Below are positions 15,486 through 23,171 of a stretch of 64,000 bases of DNA, in pieces. This DNA comes from Halorussus halobius (GTDB taxonomy: Archaea; Halobacteriota; Halobacteria; Halobacteriales; Haladaptataceae): the NCBI RefSeq assembly GCF_004765805.1, contig NZ_ML219773.1, forward strand, positions 806,001 to 870,000, in the 5' to 3' direction. Numbering within the stretch: the stretch's first letter is position 1; the number at the start of each line of letters is the position of its first letter. The notes below the pieces were generated by a model. The model searched no databases. It saw only the letters and a program-made list of their open reading frames with translations, and was not told where the DNA came from. The translations under genes and the position numbers were made by a program.

Positions 15486-17711
15486 ATGAACGAAGTTCAA
15501 CTAGAGGTGGCAAAGGCGTACCCGAACGACTCGGGCCGCGGCATCGCCCGTCTGGACCCGGACACGCTGTTGCATCTGAAGCTGAGTCCGGGCGACATCA
15601 TCGAGATAGACGGCGGCGAAACCACCGCCGCGAAGGTGTGGCGGGCGGACCGGCAGGACTGGAACACCGACACCGTCCGCATCGACGGATTCACGCGACA
15701 GAACGCCGACGTGGGCATCGGCGAGCGCGTCGAAATCCGGAAGGCCGAGGCCGAGAAGGCCGACAAGCTGGTGCTCGCCCCGCCCGAGGAGGCCAGCGTC
15801 CAGTTCGGCTCCGACGCGGCCGGCATGGTCAAGCGCCAGATTCTCAAGCGGCCGGTGGTCGAGCGCGACATCGTCCCCGTGATGTCCTCGACCAACCACC
15901 CGTTCATGCGCTCGCCGGGCCAGGCCATCCCGCTCATCGCGGTCGAGACCGAGCCCGAGGGCGTCTGTCTCATCACCGAGGACACCGACGTCGAGCTTCG
16001 CGAGGAGCCCATCTCGGGCTTCGAGAAGACCGGCGGGGGAATCACCTACGAGGACATCGGCGGGCTCGAAAACGAGATACAGCGCGTCCGGGAGATGGTC
16101 GAGCTCCCGATGAAGCATCCCCAGATATTCAAGAAGCTGGGCATCGAGCCGCCGCAGGGCGTGCTGTTGCACGGTCCGCCCGGCACGGGCAAGACCCTGC
16201 TCGCGAAGGCGGTCGCCAACGAGACCTCCGCGAGTTTCTTCTCCATCGCGGGCCCGGAGATCATCTCGAAGTACTACGGGGAGTCCGAGCAACAGCTCCG
16301 GGAGATATTCGAGGACGCCACCGAGGAGTCGCCTTCCATCATCTTCATCGACGAACTCGACTCCATCGCGCCCAAGCGCGAGGACGTGACCGGCGAGGTC
16401 GAGCGCCGCGTGGTGGCCCAGTTGCTCACCATGATGGACGGCCTCGAGACGCGGGGACAGGTCGTCGTCATCGGCGCGACCAACCGCGTCGACTCGGTCG
16501 ACCCCGCGCTCCGGCGGCCCGGCCGGTTCGACCGCGAGATCGAGATCGGCGTGCCCGACGAGACGGGCCGCGAGGAGATACTCCAGATTCACACGCGCGG
16601 GATGCCCCTCAGCGACGACGTGGACCTCGGCCGGCTCGCCAACGACACCCACGGGTTCGTGGGCGCGGACGTCGAGAGCCTGACAAAGGAGGCCGCGATG
16701 AAGGCGCTGCGGCGGTACCTCCCCGAAATCGACCTCGACGAGGAGGATATCCCGCCGAGCCTCATCGACCGGATGATAGTCAAGCGCCAGGACTTCAAGG
16801 GCGCGCTCAACGAGGTCGAGCCCTCGGCGATGCGGGAGGTGTTGGTCGAACTGCCGAAGGTGTCGTGGGACGACGTGGGCGGTCTGGAGACCGCCCAGCA
16901 GGAGGTCGAGGAGAGCGTCGAGTGGCCGCTGTCCTCGCCCGAGAAGTTCCACCGGATGGGCATCACCCCGCCCAGCGGCGTCCTGTTGTACGGCCCGCCC
17001 GGCACGGGCAAGACCCTGATGGCGAAGGCGGTCGCCAACGAGACCGACGCCAACTTCATCTCGGTCCGGGGCCCGCAACTCCTGTCGAAGTGGGTCGGCG
17101 AGTCCGAGAAGGCCATCCGCCAGACGTTCCGGAAGGCCCGGCAGGTCTCGCCCACCGTCATCTTCTTCGACGAACTCGACAGCCTCGCGCCCTCCCGCAG
17201 CCAGGAGATGGGGAGCAACGTCTCCGAGCGGGTGGTCAACCAGCTGCTCACCGAACTCGACGGGCTCGAAGAGCAGGGCGACGTGATGGTCATCGGCGCG
17301 ACCAACCGCCCCGACATGATAGACCCCGCGCTCATCCGGTCGGGCCGGTTCGACCGGCTCGTGATGATCGGCCAGCCCGACGAGGAGGGCCGCGAGCAGA
17401 TTCTGAAGATTCACACGGACGACACGCCGCTGTCGCCGGACGTGAGTCTGCGCGAGCTCGCCGAGATCACCGACGGCTACGTGGGGAGCGACCTCGAATC
17501 CATCGCGCGCGAGGCCGCCATCGAGGCGCTGCGCGAGGACGACGACGCCGAGAAAGTCGAGATGCGCCACTTCCGGCAGGCGATGGACAACGTCCGCCCG
17601 ACCATCACCGACGACCTGCTCGACTACTACGAGCAGATGAAAGAGGAGTTCAAGGGCGGGTCGTCGAGTCCGACCCAGGGCCGGCGCGGCGGCCGCATCG
17701 GCTTCCAGTAG
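15486..17711 (+). CDS. cdc48: CDC48/p97-family AAA+ ATPase
   Basis: A 741-residue double-ring AAA+ unfoldase. An N-terminal substrate-recruiting domain (to about 200) is followed by D1 with Walker [14 protein letters not shown] near 227 and Walker [15 protein letters not shown], then D2 with [13 protein letters not shown] near 502 and [14 protein letters not shown]. Arginine fingers occur in [13 protein letters not shown] and [12 protein letters not shown]. It extracts and unfolds proteins, feeding the proteasome. No intein interrupts either P-loop. The C-terminus ends in a short Gly/Arg tail. Monocistronic, with an upstream GGACTTATCC TATA-like element at about 15432. Confidence 0.97.
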   Translation: MNEVQLEVAKAYPNDSGRGIARLDPDTLLHLKLSPGDIIEIDGGETTAAKVWRADRQDWNTDTVRIDGFTRQNADVGIGERVEIRKAEAEKADKLVLAPPEEASVQFGSDAAGMVKRQILKRPVVERDIVPVMSSTNHPFMRSPGQAIPLIAVETEPEGVCLITEDTDVELREEPISGFEKTGGGITYEDIGGLENEIQRVREMVELPMKHPQIFKKLGIEPPQGVLLHGPPGTGKTLLAKAVANETSASFFSIAGPEIISKYYGESEQQLREIFEDATEESPSIIFIDELDSIAPKREDVTGEVERRVVAQLLTMMDGLETRGQVVVIGATNRVDSVDPALRRPGRFDREIEIGVPDETGREEILQIHTRGMPLSDDVDLGRLANDTHGFVGADVESLTKEAAMKALRRYLPEIDLDEEDIPPSLIDRMIVKRQDFKGALNEVEPSAMREVLVELPKVSWDDVGGLETAQQEVEESVEWPLSSPEKFHRMGITPPSGVLLYGPPGTGKTLMAKAVANETDANFISVRGPQLLSKWVGESEKAIRQTFRKARQVSPTVIFFDELDSLAPSRSQEMGSNVSERVVNQLLTELDGLEEQGDVMVIGATNRPDMIDPALIRSGRFDRLVMIGQPDEEGREQILKIHTDDTPLSPDVSLRELAEITDGYVGSDLESIAREAAIEALREDDDAEKVEMRHFRQAMDNVRPTITDDLLDYYEQMKEEFKGGSSSPTQGRRGGRIGFQ

Positions 17712-17923
17712 CCCGACGACCGGCCGGGCCGGCGTCACTTCGAGCCGGCACCGCTTGCGGGCTCACACGACCCGCGCGGGCGGCGCGCGAACGCGCCGCC
17801 AGCGCGGAACTGCGGCGGTCGCAGTCCCGAAGGTCCCTTCTCGTACATAACTGTTTGGGACGCTCGCTGGTCCTGCGTCCGCGTTCCCCGTTTTATGGGT
17901 AGTGGGCGAGTACCGCCACGTGC

Positions 17924-18757
17924 ATGACGACAGATAGGACTCGACGGCGGTTCCTCGCGCTCGGCGGCACGGCGGCCCTGGCTGGGCTGGCGGGCTGTAC
18001 CGGCGCGACGCCGTTCGTCGGCAAGCGAGTGGAGAACGCCGAGACGTACGACGCAGACGCCGTGGACGCGGTCGCCGTGGACGGACAGAACGGCGACGTG
18101 ACGGTCAGACCCGCCGACGGCGAACAGGTCCGGGTCGAGACGGTCACGCAGTCCGGGTCGGTGTTCGGGGACCTCGACGACGTGAGCGTCGACGTCGCGA
18201 CCGACGGCGGGGAGTTGCGCGTCGAGACGCGCCAGACCGGCGACGGCTCCTTTTTCGGGGGCGTCCCTTCGGTCGACGTGACGGTCGACCTCCCGATAGA
18301 CGTCGACCTCGGGGAACTCCGGACGGAGAACGGGAGCGTCGACGTCCGGGGGGTCGCGACCGACGCGACGCTGGTCTCGGAGAACGGGAGTACGACCGCC
18401 CGGAACGTCGACGGGTTCGTCGCGGCCGAGACCGAGAACGGGAGCGCGACCGTCCGGGGCGTGTCGGGCGTCGACGGGGTAGCGACCGAGAACGGCTCGG
18501 TCGAGGTCGACGTGTCAGACGTCCGGGGCGAGACCGTCGTCGAGAGCGAGAACGGGAGCGTCACGGCGGCGGTCTCGCCCGACCTCGACGCGGACGTGGT
18601 CGCGCTCACCGACAACGGCTCGGTCGAGGTCGACCTGCCGGGCCTCGAGAGCTCGGTCCGGAGCGACACGCGGGTCGAGGGGCAACTTGGCGACGGCGGG
18701 CCGGAGCTCCGGTTCGTCACCGAGAACGGCGGCGTGACCGTCTCCGAACTGGCGTAG
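17924..18757 (+). CDS. DUF4097-type adhesin-like lipoprotein
   Basis: A 277-residue exported lipoprotein: TDRTRRRFLALGGTAALAGLAGC gives a Tat signal with lipobox Cys25. The rest is a right-handed beta-structure with a recurring ENGS motif about every 20 residues (at least five ENGS plus DNGS and ENGG), as in the putative auto-transporter adhesin family DUF4097. Likely anchored outside the membrane; binding partner unknown. In bacteria such domains often accompany PspC or anti-sigma systems, which are not present here. Confidence 0.82.
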   Translation: MTTDRTRRRFLALGGTAALAGLAGCTGATPFVGKRVENAETYDADAVDAVAVDGQNGDVTVRPADGEQVRVETVTQSGSVFGDLDDVSVDVATDGGELRVETRQTGDGSFFGGVPSVDVTVDLPIDVDLGELRTENGSVDVRGVATDATLVSENGSTTARNVDGFVAAETENGSATVRGVSGVDGVATENGSVEVDVSDVRGETVVESENGSVTAAVSPDLDADVVALTDNGSVEVDLPGLESSVRSDTRVEGQLGDGGPELRFVTENGGVTVSELA

Positions 18758-18844
18758 CTCTTTTCGGTCGCGAGCGGACGCGCTCGGGATTTCCGGGCGG
18801 AGGCGCTTCGGCGGGGCGGAGAACTGGCCCCGTAGGTCCACGCG

Positions 18845-19020
18845 GCGTCAGCGAGACTTCGGGCGACGAGTGGAGTGCCAAGTGGGCAACTCCGAAGTTC
18901 GGAACTCGGGGAGTCGGAACGGGAGGAACGATAGCGTCAGCGGCGGTCTCGGGCGACTGGAGGATTCGACGCGTCAGCGGCCTTCCTCGGGGCGACGGGA
19001 GGGACGGGCGCGTCAGTGGG
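18845..19020. repeat. Degenerate ~38-bp repeats with GCGTCAG core
   Basis: GCGTCAG(C/T)G recurs at 18845, 18934, 18971 and 19010; the last three are 37 and 39 bp apart. Similar CGGGCGAC-type blocks follow each copy. No gene overlaps it. It lies in the convergent spacer between the DUF4097 lipoprotein and the sensor-domain gene. Confidence 0.4.
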
Positions 19021-19025
19021 GTCGT

Positions 19026-19730
19026 TCAGTTCCGGTCGGGCGCGGCGACCGCGCTCGCCTCCACGTCGTGTTCGCCCAGCAGGGTCTCGGCTATCTTGGC
19101 CGAGACGCGGGCGAGCGCGTTCAGCGCGTGGAGGGAGGCGAGCGCGAGCGCCAGTCCGGCCACGGCCGCGCCGACCGCCTCGGGGAAGGTGTCGACGACC
19201 AACCGGCCCGACTCGAACGGGCCGACCGAGACGGTCCCGACGTGCAGGCCGACCGTGTACGCCGACGAGTAGGTCAGCGGGGCGGCCAGCAGCGAGACCG
19301 ACGCCGACAGCAGGCTGACCAGCGCCGTGAACGAGACGACGCCGAGCACGAACTTGACGCCGAGGTAGACGACGTCCAGCCACGTGCCCGGGTCGGTCAC
19401 GAGTCGCTTCACGGCGTCGACGACGCCGCCGGACCCGAACGTCATCTCGGTCGGAATCTCGGTCCCCAGCAGGCGGTTGGCCAGTTCGGCTTCCACCCGG
19501 GCCAGCACGGTCGCGCCCGCGAGGGTCGCCAGCACCAGCGGGACGCCCAGCACCGTCAGCGCGAGGCCGACGCCGGCCGAGAACCCGACCGAGAGCGCGA
19601 CGAAGTACGCCAGCCCGAGCGGGAACGACAGCAGCAGGTACAGCAGGTTCCGATACGTCTGTGTGCGTGCGGGGACGCCGACGACTGCGGCCGCGGCGTC
19701 CCGGAACGGAGTCGTGGTCACGAGTGTCAC
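19026..19730 (-). CDS. Membrane 'sensor domain' protein
   Basis: A 234-residue integral membrane protein of the putative sensor-domain family found in haloarchaea and actinobacteria. It has two pairs of helices: LLYLLLSFPLGLAYFVALSVGF and LALTVLGVPLVLATLAGATV near the start, then a further pair (VKFVLGVVSFTALVSLLSASVSLL) and a final one near residue 200. A soluble loop (SSAYTVGLHVGTVSVGPFESG) probably faces outside. It is a clear paralogue of the gene at 20971 (TQTYRNLLYLLLSFPLGLAYFV versus LQTYRNLLYLLLAFPLGLAY). GTG at 19730 or 19721 starts it. No kinase domain is attached. Confidence 0.8.
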   Translation of the reverse strand: MTLVTTTPFRDAAAAVVGVPARTQTYRNLLYLLLSFPLGLAYFVALSVGFSAGVGLALTVLGVPLVLATLAGATVLARVEAELANRLLGTEIPTEMTFGSGGVVDAVKRLVTDPGTWLDVVYLGVKFVLGVVSFTALVSLLSASVSLLAAPLTYSSAYTVGLHVGTVSVGPFESGRLVVDTFPEAVGAAVAGLALALASLHALNALARVSAKIAETLLGEHDVEASAVAAPDRN

Positions 19731-19811
19731 CTCGTTTTGTCGTCTCGGCCGACGGCCCGTAAACCGGGTCGGGGAGTCGCCGGGTCGGCGACCGAGGGAA
19801 ACGTTTTTGTA

Positions 19812-20084
19812 TCAGTTCCCTCGGAGCGACAGCAGGATGGCGACGAGGCCGGCGTTGTACGACGCGACCACCGCGAGCAACGTGAGTCCGTCAGACCACG
19901 CGAGCGCGGGACTGACGAGCGCGGTCACGACGAACGGAATCGCGGTGAAGCAGGCGATGCCGACCGCCAGCAGCCGCATGGTCTCGCTGCCGTGGCGGCG
20001 ATAGCCCCGGTAGGCCTGATACGAGACGAACAGGCCGAGCGCGGCCGACAGCATCGACGTGAGCGTGACGAGGTCAGGGGTCAT
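19812..20084 (-). CDS. Small membrane protein, haloarchaeal DUF7521-like
   Basis: A 90-residue protein with three hydrophobic segments. SAALGLFVSYQAYRGYRRHGSE is followed by a second helix and by LTLLAVVASYNAGLVAILLSL. The YxAYRGYRRxG pattern matches the YRLVEGYRRNG of its upstream neighbour, so the two are related. Its start overlaps the end of that gene by 11 bp, so it is the last gene of an HTH-membrane-membrane operon. Function unknown. Confidence 0.75.
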   Translation of the reverse strand: MTPDLVTLTSMLSAALGLFVSYQAYRGYRRHGSETMRLLAVGIACFTAIPFVVTALVSPALAWSDGLTLLAVVASYNAGLVAILLSLRGN

Positions 20085-20391
20085 AGATGGCGTACAGGAT
20101 GGCCGAAAGGCCGACCAGTTCGGACGCGGTCGTGACGAGCAGTCGCGCCGTGAGCGATACGGTCAGCGCGTTCGCGAACGCGAACCGGAGCAGGGTCGGA
20201 CCGGTGACCAGCAACGCGATTCCGAGTCCGAGGACCAGCATCGGCCGGGTGCCGTTCCGGCGATAGCCCTCGACCAGCCGGTACACCACGACCACTGACA
20301 GCGCCGCGGCGACCAGCAGACCGACGATGGCGAGCGTGACGACCGCCGTGGACCCACCGACCGCCGTCTGGAGTGGCGTGACAGCCGTCAT
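20074..20391 (-). CDS. Small membrane protein, haloarchaeal DUF7521-like
   Basis: A 105-residue protein with three hydrophobic segments (VVTLAIVGLLVAAALSVVVVY, MLVLGLGIALLVTGPTLL and the C-terminal TASELVGLSAILYAI). Same family as the protein at 19812. The ATG at 20391 overlaps the stop of the upstream winged-helix gene (20388-20390, ATGA). Operon structure suggests that the regulator responds to, or controls, these membrane proteins. I know no function for the family. Confidence 0.75.
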   Translation of the reverse strand: MTAVTPLQTAVGGSTAVVTLAIVGLLVAAALSVVVVYRLVEGYRRNGTRPMLVLGLGIALLVTGPTLLRFAFANALTVSLTARLLVTTASELVGLSAILYAIYDP

Positions 20392-20765
20392 TTGAACCCC
20401 TCGTACAGTCTGGTGAATCGGTCGACGGCGTCCCCGTCGCGGTCCACGTCGACCTCGATGCCGTCCTCGGTCAGTTCGACGGTGACGCGCTGGAGGCTGG
20501 CGGCGTACACCTCGTGGTGGTGGCCGTCGGGGTCGATGCGCTGGTCGGCGTCGAGCAGCCGCTGGTCCTTGAGTCGCTCGACCCGGCGGTAGACCGTCGA
20601 CTCCGAGGCGTCGCACGCCTCGGCCAGCGCCTCGGCCGACTTGGGCTCGCGGTAGGTCGCCGCGAGGATGGTGCGGGCGTACTCGTCGTCGAGCAGGTCG
20701 AACACCGCGTCTGGGTCGTCGACCGCCCCCGCGTCCGAGCCGCCGACCGCGTCGGAGCCGCTCAT
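20388..20765 (-). CDS. Winged-helix (ArsR-like) transcriptional regulator
   Basis: A 125-residue regulator. After an acidic N-terminus comes VFDLLDDEYARTILAATYRE, then a helix-turn-helix SAEALAEACDASESTVYRRVERLKDQRLLD and a wing ending in HHHEVYAASLQRVTVEL. This is the haloarchaeal HTH type that sits with DUF7521-like membrane proteins. The ATG at 20765 is preferred over an upstream start that adds Arg/Pro-rich residues. It heads a three-gene overlapping operon and is divergent from the sensor-domain paralogue at 20971. Confidence 0.85.
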   Translation of the reverse strand: MSGSDAVGGSDAGAVDDPDAVFDLLDDEYARTILAATYREPKSAEALAEACDASESTVYRRVERLKDQRLLDADQRIDPDGHHHEVYAASLQRVTVELTEDGIEVDVDRDGDAVDRFTRLYEGFK

Positions 20766-20970
20766 TCGGACGCCCTCCCGTGCGTCGACACAGCCGGCGC
20801 TCGGGCCGGGCGGGCGTCCCGGGTGCGAGCGCCGACTGGGCCGAGCGAGCATTCCATCGCCGTCCGCCGGTCGGTTCGAACGCGGCCCGTTAAAACACTG
20901 CGGACGGTCGCCGGGCGCGCGACCCTCCGAACGTTTTTTGCCGCGTAGGGTGCAACTCCCGCCAACTCCG

Positions 20971-21702
20971 ATGGCTACCGACGACCGTCTCGCGGGGTCC
21001 GGCGGCGCGCTCCGCGCCGTGTTCGGCGTCCCCTTCCGGCTCCAGACCTATCGGAACCTGCTGTACCTGCTGCTGGCGTTCCCGCTCGGGCTGGCGTACT
21101 TCGTCTTCCTCTCGGTCGGCATCTCGCTGGGCGTCGGGCTCGCGTTCGTGGTCGTGGGAATCCCGATACTGCTGGCGGTGCTGGTGATCGCCACGGGTCT
21201 CGGGCGGGTCGAGCGCGAACTCGCCGCGCTCCTGCTGGGCGTCGAGTTCGAGTCGGCCGCGTCCTCGCCCGAGGGGTCGGTAGTCGAGTGGGTCAAGCAC
21301 CTCGTGACCGACCGCGGGACGTGGACGGCGGTCGTCTACCTCGGGACGAAGCTGTTCGTCGGCGTCGTCTCCTTCTTCGTGGTCACGACGGTCCTCGTGA
21401 CCGCGGTGAGCCTGCTGTTCGTCCCGTTCGTCTACGACCAGCCCGGCGTGTACGTCGGCATCGTGACCGACGCGCCGATCCAGCTCCACCCCTCGCTGTA
21501 CGTGGCGTGGCAACACCTGCTGGTCGGCGTCGAGGCGGTCGTCGAGATCGGGTCGTGGCAGGTCCGGACCCTCGCGGAGGCGCTGGCCGTGGCGGGGGTC
21601 GGCGTCCTGCTCGCGGTCGCGGCGCTCCACCTGCTCAACGGGCTGGCGCGGTTCTCGGCGTGGTACGCCCGACTGATGCTCGGTCCGGGCGCGACCGAGT
21701 GA
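20971..21702 (+). CDS. Membrane 'sensor domain' protein, paralogue
   Basis: A 243-residue membrane protein, paralogue of the one at 19026. Membrane pairs are LLYLLLAFPLGLAYFVFLSVGI plus VVVGIPILLAVLVIATGL, then KLFVGVVSFFVVTTVLVTAVSLLF, and LAEALAVAGVGVLLAVAALHLL near the end. An extracytoplasmic loop (YDQPGVYVGIVTDAPIQLHPS) lies between them. The ATG at 20971 is used; the frame further upstream overlaps the opposite regulator gene. It is divergent from the winged-helix operon and may share control with it. Confidence 0.8.
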   Translation: MATDDRLAGSGGALRAVFGVPFRLQTYRNLLYLLLAFPLGLAYFVFLSVGISLGVGLAFVVVGIPILLAVLVIATGLGRVERELAALLLGVEFESAASSPEGSVVEWVKHLVTDRGTWTAVVYLGTKLFVGVVSFFVVTTVLVTAVSLLFVPFVYDQPGVYVGIVTDAPIQLHPSLYVAWQHLLVGVEAVVEIGSWQVRTLAEALAVAGVGVLLAVAALHLLNGLARFSAWYARLMLGPGATE

Positions 21703-21741
21703 CCGCGCGTCGAGCGGTCGTGGCCGGCTCGGTCGCCCGCG

Positions 21742-22491
21742 CTACTCGTCGGTACCGCAGAACGCCTCGACCGTCCGGTCGGTGACTCCGCCCCGCGAGA
21801 ACAGCGTGACGATGTCGTCGGGCTCGATTCGGGTGTCCCCGTGGGGCGTCAGCACGGCGTCGTCGCGCTCGATGGCGACCACGAGCGTATCGTCGTCCAA
21901 CACCCCGCTCCGAACCGCCTCCCCGAGCGTCGTCTCGGCGACGTCGGCGTCGTCGTCGACGGTCACCTCGGCCACCTCCGCGTCGCCCGACAGGCTGATG
22001 AAGTCCGTGAGTATCGCGTCCTGGGTCCCCTCGTCCGGCCCGAACGGGGCGTAGGTCCCGGTGGTTTCCTGCTGGACGATGACCTCGTCCTCGATGTCGA
22101 CCCCCAGGTCCGAGAGCGCGCGGGCGATTCGGCGCAGGTCCTCGGTGTCCTCGCCCACCGCGAGCACGTGGAGGTTGCGCCGGCCAGTCATCAGCTCCCG
22201 GATGTTGATGACGCCGGGGATGATGCGGGCCCGGCGAGCTATCGACTCGCGCTCGGACACCGGCGCGTTGCACATGAACAGGTTGGTGAGCCGGCCGTCG
22301 GCCTGCTCGAAGTCCACGCTGGCGTGATAGCCCGTGATGACGTCCCGGTCCTCGAGCTGGGCGATGCGGTTCCGAATCGTGCCCGGCGAGACGTTCACCT
22401 CCTCGGCGATCGAGGGGGCCGAGACGTTCCTGGCGTCGCCCATCAGCGCGTGGATTATCCGCCGGTCGACCTCGTCCAGTCGGTGGTCCAT
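21742..22491 (-). CDS. Lrp/AsnC-family regulator with TrkA-C domain
   Basis: A 249-residue transcription regulator. N-terminal AsnC helix-turn-helix (DEVDRRIIHALMGDARN, then PSIAEEVNVSPGTIRNRIAQLE, residues 6-48), an Lrp effector domain (to about 150) and a C-terminal RCK-C/TrkA-C domain (DDDTLVVAIERDDAVLTPHG). TrkA-C domains bind small ligands, so this protein may sense two effectors. It is divergent from usp and the APC-Usp transporter and likely controls them (inference). A TATA-like TATTTTAC lies about 30 nt upstream of the ATG. Confidence 0.88.
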   Translation of the reverse strand: MDHRLDEVDRRIIHALMGDARNVSAPSIAEEVNVSPGTIRNRIAQLEDRDVITGYHASVDFEQADGRLTNLFMCNAPVSERESIARRARIIPGVINIRELMTGRRNLHVLAVGEDTEDLRRIARALSDLGVDIEDEVIVQQETTGTYAPFGPDEGTQDAILTDFISLSGDAEVAEVTVDDDADVAETTLGEAVRSGVLDDDTLVVAIERDDAVLTPHGDTRIEPDDIVTLFSRGGVTDRTVEAFCGTDE

Positions 22492-22715
22492 CCTACGCGC
22501 CTCTTGTCCCTCGATGTAAAATAGTGCCTGGTTAGTGAATACGGAATTTCAACGGCCAAATAATCAGCAATCAGTAGTCCTATCGGTGTCTTTATGCTCT
22601 TGGCTCCGGAATCTCGGAAGTGATGACCAACTACGTTCGAGCGCGCGGCCGGGTCGATTCCCCGTTCTCGGGGTCGGTGTCCGGTCGCGCTCCGTCCACG
22701 GGAGGGAGCTGAGCC
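22492..22715. promoter_or_regulatory. Divergent promoter region, Lrp-type regulator / usp-APC
   Basis: An AT-rich island (22517-22600) in an otherwise GC-rich window. Minus-strand TATTTTAC (about 22519-22526) fits the regulator at 22491. Plus-strand CTTTATGC (22590-22597) predicts transcription from about 22620, where GTG/ATG codons (22620, 22623) open a 29-30 codon frame ending at 22712. GGAGGGAG (22701-22708) then precedes the usp GTG at 22716, so usp probably has a leadered, Shine-Dalgarno start. Confidence 0.5.
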
Positions 22716-23171
22716 GTGACCGAGTCGCTGTTGAGGACGGTGCTCGTCCCCATCGCGAGCGAGGACGACGCCGCGGCCACCTGTCGGGCGCTCCTCCGGG
22801 AGGTCGGTGACGAGCGCCCCGCCGTCCACGTCGTCCACGTCATCGAGAAGGCCGGGGGCGCACCCGACAAGGCGGGCGTCGAGCAGCGCGAGGAGCGCGC
22901 CGAGCGCATCTTCGGGATAGTCGAGGCCACGCTCGCGGACGAACCGGTCACCGTCGAGACCGACGTCGTCTACGGGACCGACGTGGCCGACGCCATCATC
23001 GAGCGGGCGCGCGAGGTCGACGCGACCGCCATCGCGTTCACGCCCCGCGGGGCCAGCCGGTGGACGAAGCTGCTCACGGGCGACGTGGCGCTGAATCTCG
23101 TCACTCGCGCGGACCGCCCGGTGATAGTCCTGCCCGCCGACGGCGACGCCGACGCGAACGACGACACATGA
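22716..23171 (+). CDS. Universal stress protein (UspA family)
   Basis: A 151-residue single-domain Usp. VLVPIASEDDAAATCRALL opens the alpha/beta fold and VHVVHVIEK follows. The C-terminal nucleotide-binding loop region (GASRWTKLLTGDVALNLV) has Asp where many ATP-binding Usps have Ser. GTG start with GGAGG 8-15 nt upstream. Its stop overlaps the transporter start at 23168 (ATGA), so it is probably a cytosolic partner of the APC-Usp fusion. Confidence 0.88.
   Translation: MTESLLRTVLVPIASEDDAAATCRALLREVGDERPAVHVVHVIEKAGGAPDKAGVEQREERAERIFGIVEATLADEPVTVETDVVYGTDVADAIIERAREVDATAIAFTPRGASRWTKLLTGDVALNLVTRADRPVIVLPADGDADANDDT

Noticed and set aside
15501..17738. Very long open frame antisense to cdc48
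   Set aside because: It mirrors cdc48 codon structure in a GC-rich genome; composition (Leu/Val/Arg/Asp/His-rich, no motif) is that of a shadow frame.
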